NCBI GenBank assembly: GCA_016190695.1
Contig: JACPQC010000023.1
Span: forward strand, 1 to 64,000
Direction: 5' to 3'
Length of the DNA stretch: 64,000 bases
From: Chloroflexota bacterium
Lineage (GTDB): Bacteria > Chloroflexota > Dehalococcoidia > Dehalococcoidales > RBG-16-60-22
Both the position numbers and the translations under genes were made by a program. The notes under the pieces were generated by a model, which saw only the letters and a program-made list of their open reading frames with translations, did no database searches and was not told the origin of the DNA. This document shows positions 57,814 to 64,000 of the stretch, piece by piece. Numbering within the stretch: the stretch's first letter is position 1; the number at the start of each line of letters is the position of its first letter.

Positions 57814-59625
57814 GTGGGACTGCAAAGAAAACTGACCATCTACGGCGCGGTGGGGCTGGTTGCCCTGACCGCCTTTCTGGCCTACCTGGCGCTGAGCACC
57901 ATAAACCAGGTAAATACCCTCATCTACGAGGAAAGGGTGGACCGGGCGGAGGAAATCGCCCAGGATATCAGCATGGCATTCGACCATATCCGCGAGGAGG
58001 CGGGGAAAAGCGTTTTCACCACAGGCCAGGGGCTGACTGCGGCACAGGCGCTGCCGGGTGCGCTCGGCTCGCTGCAGTCCCATCTGCGCCAGCACCTTGC
58101 CACAATCCACTCGTTCGCCCCGCCGATCTTCGTCGGCATCAGCGACGCGCAAGGCAGGGTGCTCTGGGCCGAACCATACTGGGCCGACAGGATCGATGCA
58201 ACCGTGCCTGATGCCGCCGAATTCGCGGGAATCTACCAGAGCAGGTCTCTTCTGAACCAGGGAGACAGCGGCATATCCCTGGTCCTGCCGGTCAGCGACG
58301 GCCAGCAAAGGGAGGGGTACCTCATCGTGGAGATAGTCCCGCTCGCCGGCAGCTTTGATACCTTCCTTCAATCGCGTAGCCACCGTTTCCAGCTTCAGGT
58401 CATCATGTCTGACAGCGGCGCCATCATCTCCAGTTCCGTACCTCTTGGCCAGGAGGAGATAAGCCCTGACTGGGCGGTGGTGCGCCCCATGGCCACGGCC
58501 GGCCGCGCCGGACTGATAGAGCACGGGGCAGAGGGAGACTACCAACCTCACATGGCGGTCTACGCCCCCGTTCCCGATGTCCCCCTGGGCATCGTCCTGG
58601 AAGATGTGGCCGGCAAGGCGCTGGCCCTGCCCGGCGCTTTATCCCGGCGCTTGCTGGTGCTGATCGGCCTGGCGGTGACACTGCTCGCCGCCTCCGCCTG
58701 GCTGGTGAGCCGGGGCCTGGTAAGACCCATCGAGCACCTGGCCCAGAGCGCCCAGCGCATTGCCGAAGGCGACCTAGAGACGCCGATACCCTCCCTGACC
58801 CACGACGAGATCGGAAACCTGGCCAGTAACCTTGAGATGATGCGCCAGCGGCTCAAGGCGTCCCTGGACGATATCAAGGGCTGGAACGCCAGGCTGGAAC
58901 AGCAGGTGCGGGAGCGGACCCGCCAGGTGGGGAAACTTTACGGAGAAGTAGCCCACCGGGAGGAGCAGTGCCATTTGCTCCTGGACAGGATAATCACCGC
59001 CCAGGAAGACGAAAGGAGACGCCTGGCCCGGGAGCTGCACGACGAGACGGGGCAGTTCCTGACCGGGCTGGTGCTCGCCCTCAAAGGCTTGGAGGAACGC
59101 GTCGCCAGCGAGCCTCAGATGGTGCGGGAACAGCTCCAGTCCATCCGCAATCTCACCACCAAGGCGACCGAAGACGTCCGGAGACTCATCTGGGACCTCC
59201 GCCCCAGTCTCCTCGATGACATGGGCCTGGTGGATGCCATCGGCTGGTATCTGGAAAACCATCTCAAGCCAAAGGGGGTCAAATGCCATCTCGCCACCGG
59301 AGGCTTCAGCCGCAGATTGCCCCCGGCAGTGGAAAGCAGCCTCTTCAGGCTCTGCCAGGAGGCGGTGAACAATATCGCCAAGCACGCTCAGGCCAGCCAG
59401 GCCTGGATAGACCTGCAGATAAGGGGTGAAATGGTAGCGGGCAGCATCAGTGATGACGGCGGAGGATTTGACCCGGCCAGGCTGGCCTCCGGGGCGAACA
59501 CGGGACTATTGGGCATGCAGGAGAGGGTCAACCTCCTCGGCGGAAAGCTCGAGATAAAGTCCTCTCCGGGCAAAGGGACCACCATCCAGTTCCGGGTCCC
59601 CCTCAAGGAGGGCCAGCATGGATAA
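57814..59625 (+). CDS. Sensor histidine kinase with periplasmic domain, HAMP and HisKA_3
   Basis: TM helices, HAMP 'RGLVRPIEHLAQSAQRIAEGDLETPIPSLTHDEIGNLASNLEMMRQRL', 'EDERRRLARELHDETGQFLTGLVLALKGLEE', 'LFRLCQEAVNNIAKHAQA'. Likely GTG start at 57814. Confidence 0.92.
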   Translation: MGLQRKLTIYGAVGLVALTAFLAYLALSTINQVNTLIYEERVDRAEEIAQDISMAFDHIREEAGKSVFTTGQGLTAAQALPGALGSLQSHLRQHLATIHSFAPPIFVGISDAQGRVLWAEPYWADRIDATVPDAAEFAGIYQSRSLLNQGDSGISLVLPVSDGQQREGYLIVEIVPLAGSFDTFLQSRSHRFQLQVIMSDSGAIISSSVPLGQEEISPDWAVVRPMATAGRAGLIEHGAEGDYQPHMAVYAPVPDVPLGIVLEDVAGKALALPGALSRRLLVLIGLAVTLLAASAWLVSRGLVRPIEHLAQSAQRIAEGDLETPIPSLTHDEIGNLASNLEMMRQRLKASLDDIKGWNARLEQQVRERTRQVGKLYGEVAHREEQCHLLLDRIITAQEDERRRLARELHDETGQFLTGLVLALKGLEERVASEPQMVREQLQSIRNLTTKATEDVRRLIWDLRPSLLDDMGLVDAIGWYLENHLKPKGVKCHLATGGFSRRLPPAVESSLFRLCQEAVNNIAKHAQASQAWIDLQIRGEMVAGSISDDGGGFDPARLASGANTGLLGMQERVNLLGGKLEIKSSPGKGTTIQFRVPLKEGQHG

Positions 59626-60280
59626 GAAAGTCCGGCTGCTCATCGCCGACGACCACGCCGTTGTCCGGGCCGGGCTGCGCCTGCTGCTGGACTCCCAGCC
59701 GGATATAGAAGTGTTGGGAGAAGCCCGGGATGGTGAGGCCGCCCTGAGAGAAGCGAAGCGGCTCAAACCGGACATCGTCCTCATGGACATCGCCATGCCC
59801 GGCATGAACGGCCTGGAGGCGACCAGGGCCCTAAAAAGCGAAAATCCAGAGATACAGGTGATGGCCCTGAGCATGCACGCCGACGACCGCTATTTCTTCC
59901 AGATGCTCCAGGCCGGGGCCTCCGGCTATATCATAAAGGGGGCTGAGCCGGCGGAATTGCTGGCGGCCATCAGGACGGTGGCCAGGCACCAGCCCTATAT
60001 CTATCCCGGCCTTGTCCAGAAGCTGATGCGGCATTACCAGGATGAAACTGCCGCCACCGAGTCGCTCCTGGAGAAGCTAAGCCCCCGGGAGACCGAGATT
60101 CTGAAGCTCATCGCTGAGGGCCTCTCCGGCCGGGAGATCGGGGAGAAGCTCTTTCTCAGCCCGCACACTGTGGAACGCCACCGCGCCAATATCATGGAAA
60201 AGCTCGGCCTGCACAACAAGGCCCACCTCATCAAGTTCGCCATCCAGATGGGGCTGACCCGCCTGGAAAGCGCTGATTAA
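59618..60280 (+). CDS. NarL/LuxR-family response regulator
   Basis: 'LLIADDHAVVRAGLRLLLDSQPDIEVLGEARDGEAAL', 'VLMDIAMPGMNGLEATR', 'LSPRETEILKLIAEGLSGREIGEKLFLSPHTVERHRANIMEKLGL'. Confidence 0.95.
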   Translation: MDKKVRLLIADDHAVVRAGLRLLLDSQPDIEVLGEARDGEAALREAKRLKPDIVLMDIAMPGMNGLEATRALKSENPEIQVMALSMHADDRYFFQMLQAGASGYIIKGAEPAELLAAIRTVARHQPYIYPGLVQKLMRHYQDETAATESLLEKLSPRETEILKLIAEGLSGREIGEKLFLSPHTVERHRANIMEKLGLHNKAHLIKFAIQMGLTRLESAD

Positions 60281-60400
60281 CCTCCCCTGGCATAAAGCCG
60301 CCATTGCGGATTGGTGGTTTTCCACCATCGGTGAATAGCAGCGAATGGCGATTTAAACTCCCCGTCAACCTCTTATACTATTGATGTATAGGAGGTGTGT

Positions 60401-61231
60401 ATGTTGTGTCAAAAGCGGTTTTTCATCCCCTTCCTGGTGATCCTGGTACTGCCTCTTGTCCTGTGGGCCTGCTCTCAGCCAGAGATCCCGCCTGCCCCTG
60501 CTCCCATCCCCGCTCCTGCCCCCGCCCCGACTCCGGCCAGCCCCGCCGCCGACGGCAAGGCTGTCTACGCTACCTTTTGCGCCGCCTGTCACGGGCCGGA
60601 GGCACAGGGTACCGCCGTTGCCGGCAGCCTGCCCGGCCATAGCGCCGAGGCCATTCGCCGGCAGGTCAGGGCGCCCATGGGCAAAATGCCCGCCTTCGCC
60701 GAGTCCCAGCTTACTGAGGCCCAGTTGGACAGTATTGTCGCCTTTATCGCCAGTATGCCTGCCCCGGAAAATCACGCTGAGCCGCTGGATATGGACGATG
60801 CCCTGGCCGTCCATCACTTTATGACGCTGTTCGCCCTCAAGGCTGGTGACACGCCCGACGCCTTGCACCATCTGGACCATGTCATCGACATGGCCACTGA
60901 CCACGAGCACAAGGAGCGGGCAGAACAGGCCAGGGCGCTGGTAGCCGCGGGCAATATGCACGATGCCGAGCACGAAGTCGAGGAGATGCTGGCCGGGAAG
61001 GCGGCACCGGAGATGGGGATGTCCCAACTCCATGTCCAGCTTGCCTTCAGTTCCCTGTCGGCGCGTGAAGTTGACGATGCCAGGCACCACATGGAGCATT
61101 TCATGTCGTTCGCTTCCGGAATGGACAAGATCAAAGGAGAGGAGGTAGTCAAGCTCATGGATATGGGCGATATGCATGAGGCCGGCCATGCCCTGGAGCA
61201 AATGATGGGCATGAAGCCCCACGCGGATTAA
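60401..61231 (+). CDS. Cytochrome c-type lipoprotein with His/Met-rich C-terminal domain
   Basis: Lipobox-like LVLWACS, Pro-Ala tether, heme motif 'YATFCAACHGPEAQGTA', distal Met region 'MGKMPAF'; C-terminus rich in H and M. ATG 60401 after GGAGG. Confidence 0.8.
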   Translation: MLCQKRFFIPFLVILVLPLVLWACSQPEIPPAPAPIPAPAPAPTPASPAADGKAVYATFCAACHGPEAQGTAVAGSLPGHSAEAIRRQVRAPMGKMPAFAESQLTEAQLDSIVAFIASMPAPENHAEPLDMDDALAVHHFMTLFALKAGDTPDALHHLDHVIDMATDHEHKERAEQARALVAAGNMHDAEHEVEEMLAGKAAPEMGMSQLHVQLAFSSLSAREVDDARHHMEHFMSFASGMDKIKGEEVVKLMDMGDMHEAGHALEQMMGMKPHAD

Positions 61232-61241
61232 GAATTAACAT

Positions 61242-62147
61242 TTGAAACAAGGAGGTACTCTGGTGATACGCAAGTTGCTCTTTACCCTGGGCTTAACTTC
61301 GGTAACAGCGGCGCTCCTGGTGGCCTGCCAGCCAGCGTCAGTTCCCGCACCCGCTCCCGCACCCGCCCCGCCCCCACCACAGGCGGCCCCTCTGCTGGCC
61401 CCCGACGCCTTCGCCATCAAGATGGAGCCGCTCGGCCACTGGCACGTGCTGAAACCCAAGAAACTGGTGTACACCGTGCTGGATACCGCCACCAGCCAAG
61501 GCAAGGCCGGACTGAAGCCAGTCATCCAAATCGCCCGCGGCGGTAACCCCAGCGTCACCGTCCGCAGCCTGGAGAACGGACAGATCAAGGATGAAGGCCA
61601 GGGCATTTACACGATGGAATATACTCCGGCAGACATGGTGCCCCACGCCTTCGTTTTCCGGTTCAACGTTGACGGGCAGGAATTCGTGTCCGCCCCTGTC
61701 GCCGCCGAATTGGCGAGGGATGGTGAGGAAGGTATCAAGGTCGAGGCCAAAGGCACCTCTTACGTGTACCAGGTCCGCTATAACTGGGTGCCCGGCCATG
61801 CCCACGCCAGCGACAAGGACAAGGTGAAAATGGTCTTTGAGATCATGCGGGGCCTGCAAGAGGGAGACAAGATAAACTGGGAGCAGCCCTTCCGCAACAC
61901 CTTCGACCTTATAACCGATGCCGACCATGCCGAAGTGATGATCAAGTCAGCCGATGGCGCGGTAGACCAGGAAGTACACCCGGTATATAAGGGCAAGGGC
62001 ATCTACGAAGCGGAGCGGCTGTTCTCCGTAGCCGAGGTGGGCAAAGAGAAGATATACGATGTGCGCTTCTCTTTCACCGACCCGTACAACGGCGCCAAGG
62101 TCACCCACTCCGAGCCCTATAAACTACGCATCTCCGCGGCACATTAA
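61242..62147 (+). CDS. Exported lipoprotein with predicted beta-sandwich (FixH/YtkA-like) modules
   Basis: Lipobox LLVACQ, Pro-Ala tether, 'PVIQIARGGNPSVTVRSLENGQIKDEGQGIYTMEYTPADMVPHAFVFRFNVDGQEF'. Likely start VIRKLLF (GTG, about 61263). Confidence 0.6.
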   Translation: MKQGGTLVIRKLLFTLGLTSVTAALLVACQPASVPAPAPAPAPPPPQAAPLLAPDAFAIKMEPLGHWHVLKPKKLVYTVLDTATSQGKAGLKPVIQIARGGNPSVTVRSLENGQIKDEGQGIYTMEYTPADMVPHAFVFRFNVDGQEFVSAPVAAELARDGEEGIKVEAKGTSYVYQVRYNWVPGHAHASDKDKVKMVFEIMRGLQEGDKINWEQPFRNTFDLITDADHAEVMIKSADGAVDQEVHPVYKGKGIYEAERLFSVAEVGKEKIYDVRFSFTDPYNGAKVTHSEPYKLRISAAH

Positions 62148-62171
62148 AAAGGGGGTCACAGCCGGATGAAG

Positions 62172-62206
62172 CCGGGCCAGCCGTCGAAGCTGGCCCGGTC
62201 TGTTTT
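62172..62206 (+). terminator. Rho-independent terminator
   Basis: CCGGGCCAGC-CGTCGAA-GCTGGCCCGG then TCTGTTTT. Confidence 0.75.
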
Positions 62207-62267
62207 CGAAGAAGAACTACTGCGGCAGTGGCAGTGTCTCAGCATCAGCCCTTAGCGCGCTGCCCGG

Positions 62268-62636
62268 TTAGGGGGCAGCCGTCTTGAGGAACTTCACCAG
62301 GGCCTCGATCTGCGCTGCGTTGAGAGAGGCTTCCCAGGGAGGCATGGCCGTGCCCGGCCGTCCCTTGGCGATGGCCTCTTTTATCTCTGCTTCGCTCCTG
62401 GCCGACAGGCTGCTTGCGGTCAGGGCCGGGGCCAGCCCGGTGACGCCCTGCCTGTCCTGGCCGTGGCAGGAAGCGCAGTTGCTGGCAAATATCTTTGTTG
62501 CATCAACCGCCGCCGGGGCTGGGGCTGGTGCTGGAGTTGGTGCCGGCTCTCCGCCACCGCAGGCCGCCAGCAACAGCCCCCCGATGATTACCCCGGCCAG
62601 AGTTGCCTTGCGCATAGTGCTTTCCCTCCTTAACAT
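62268..62636 (-). CDS. Cytochrome c lipoprotein (monoheme)
   Basis: Lipobox LLLAACG, Pro-Ala tether, heme motif 'FASNCASCHGQDRQGVTGLAPAL', 'GTAMPPWEASLNAAQIEALVKFL'. Confidence 0.88.
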   Translation of the reverse strand: MLRRESTMRKATLAGVIIGGLLLAACGGGEPAPTPAPAPAPAAVDATKIFASNCASCHGQDRQGVTGLAPALTASSLSARSEAEIKEAIAKGRPGTAMPPWEASLNAAQIEALVKFLKTAAP

Positions 62637-62746
62637 CTTTCCTTTTTTTTACCCATCTTAGTATCCCGTTTCGGAAACAAGTTGAATAATTAACGTAACC
62701 CTTACGTCATTCTGTCGAAGGTCAGAATCCGTGTATTGGATTCTAC

Positions 62747-62773
62747 CTGGATTCCAGCCTGCGCTGGAATGAC
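62747..62773 (+). repeat. Dispersed palindromic repeat
   Basis: CTGGATTCCAGCCTGCGCTGGAATGAC. Confidence 0.7.
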
Positions 62774-62820
62774 GGTCCTAAGGCAGCCTGACTTTGTCAA
62801 CAAACTTATAAGACACGATA

Positions 62821-63021
62821 CTAGAAGAATATGGCCCCGATGAGCAGGGTCACTGCGGTCATCCCGCCCCAGAGGAGCGCGGTCAGCCCCACCAGGTAGC
62901 CCACGCCCAGAAATGCCTTCTTAAAGTCGCGTGGCTTGTCCAGGAACCACGCCAGCAGGACGCCGTAGACCGGCAGCAGGACGATGCCGAATATGAGCCA
63001 TGTTCCCGGTCCCGTTTCCAC
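62821..63021 (-). CDS. Small two-TM membrane protein
   Basis: '(V)ETGPGTWLIFGIVLLPVYGVLLAWFLDKPRDFKKAFLGVGYLVGLTALLWGGMTAVTLLIGAIFF'; GTG start after GGAGGG. Confidence 0.6.
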   Translation of the reverse strand: METGPGTWLIFGIVLLPVYGVLLAWFLDKPRDFKKAFLGVGYLVGLTALLWGGMTAVTLLIGAIFF

Positions 63022-63053
63022 TGTTTCCCTCCTCGACTTTGTTGATTGCAGCG

Positions 63054-64000
63054 TCACTTTTCAGCGCGGCGCAGCCCCAGCGGAGTGGTGCGCAGCCGTA
63101 GCTCAGCCATTTCCCGGTGCCCGTCACTGGCTCCGGCTTCCTCTTCCACTACCTCAACGATGGGCATCACCTTGGCGACTACCAGGAAGAAGACCAGGAC
63201 GAAAGAAAAGGCCCCTACTACCGAGGATAGCTCGACCCACGAAGGCCAGTAGCTCCCCGGCACTCCCTGGTAGAGCTTGAACCCCGGCTCCATCAGCCCC
63301 TCCACCACGAACAGCACCTTCTCCAGGAACACCGCCAGCACCGCCACCACCCCGGCGACAACGGTGCGGGTGATGCTGAAAATGGAGCGGATTGCCCACT
63401 GGGCGCCAAGGTAGAGCAGCACCAGGCCCACCGGGATGATGGCCGCCCAGTACAGGGGCTGGTGCAGTTTGGCCGCCGTCGACTCCTCCACGCCGAGCGG
63501 CGGGGCAAAGACGCCGGTGATTATCTGCTGGAGCTGCAGCCACAGGAAGAACAGGGCGAAGAGCGCCAGGGCGCTGCCCAGGGAGCGGAAGGCGCTGTCG
63601 GGCAGGACATCCTTCCAGCCATAGGCCCGCCGGAAGATGTAGGCTATCAGCAGCACCGCGCCCAGTGCCGAGGTGAGGGCGATACTGAGGAACTGCGGGC
63701 CTTGAATGGCGCCGTACCATCCCGGCATCGAGGGCAACAGGGCGAACAGCCAGGGGATGACGCCGCCGTGGAGCAGCAGCGGGGCCATCAGTATGATGCC
63801 CAGGGCCAGCCACCACACCATCCGCTCCACCTTCTTGTCCTCGCTGGGATGGTAGCCCATCAGGAGCAGCCGGTAGAGCGGGGCGAACACGGCGGGCAGT
63901 TTTTTCTGCAGGAAATGGATATCGCGGCGCACCGTCAGCAGCAGGTATGTCCCGGTCATGACGAAGTACAGCGTGATGACGGTCACGTCCCAGACCAGCG
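63054..64000 (-). CDS. Multi-TM NrfD/PsrC-like membrane subunit (partial, runs off the window edge)
   Basis: Hydrophobic ORF, frame open upstream of 63986 through the edge ('..VWDVTVITLYFVMTGTYLLLTVRRDI'); TM layout resembles the NrfD superfamily. Confidence 0.6.
   Translation of the reverse strand, partial: LVWDVTVITLYFVMTGTYLLLTVRRDIHFLQKKLPAVFAPLYRLLLMGYHPSEDKKVERMVWWLALGIILMAPLLLHGGVIPWLFALLPSMPGWYGAIQGPQFLSIALTSALGAVLLIAYIFRRAYGWKDVLPDSAFRSLGSALALFALFFLWLQLQQIITGVFAPPLGVEESTAAKLHQPLYWAAIIPVGLVLLYLGAQWAIRSIFSITRTVVAGVVAVLAVFLEKVLFVVEGLMEPGFKLYQGVPGSYWPSWVELSSVVGAFSFVLVFFLVVAKVMPIVEVVEEEAGASDGHREMAELRLRTTPLGLRRAEK

Noticed and set aside
60310-60332. GGTGG-TTTT-CCACC hairpin after the second response regulator
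   Set aside because: Short stem without a U-tract; too weak to call as a terminator.

Overview
The window is about 64 kb of GC-rich bacterial chromosome, densely coding, and consistent with an anaerobic Chloroflexota/Dehalococcoidia-like genome. That taxonomic guess comes from gene content only. I recognise about 50 genes. Housekeeping genes are lysA, holB, a PSP1/RicT-like gene, uvrA, purD-purE-purB-purC, hisS, rtcB, tatD-like, nrdJ-type RNR, a sigma-70 gene, infB and a split transketolase. There are two NarL-type two-component systems, one tRNA-His and a 1554-aa FN3-repeat surface protein. A putative iron-uptake cluster contains FTR1-DUF2318, two FtsX-like permeases and an ABC ATPase. An apparent catabolic cluster contains UbiD, an OYE-family reductase, TAXI-TRAP components and a molybdenum hydroxylase LMS set. 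Exported cytochrome c lipoproteins lie at the right end. I saw no transposase, integrase, phage gene or CRISPR array. The observations most worth a second look are: (1) a strongly structured, apparently unannotated RNA-like locus at about 53.58-53.86 kb, ending in a terminator-like hairpin; (2) a four-copy MITE-like repeat family with CAGGRTGMTGAAAAA termini, two inverted copies of which bracket a two-component system; (3) two overlapping inverted repeats placed directly on the promoter of the FTR1/ABC cluster; (4) the UbiD/OYE/TRAP/Mo-hydroxylase cluster with its archaeal-type regulator; (5) a MerR-type 20-bp-spacer promoter driving an 8-Cys thioredoxin-like protein; (6) a CTG start for purD and several leaderless-looking promoters; (7) a cytochrome c fused to a His/Met-rich domain. 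All calls come from reading the sequence and supplied ORFs; no database search was run.
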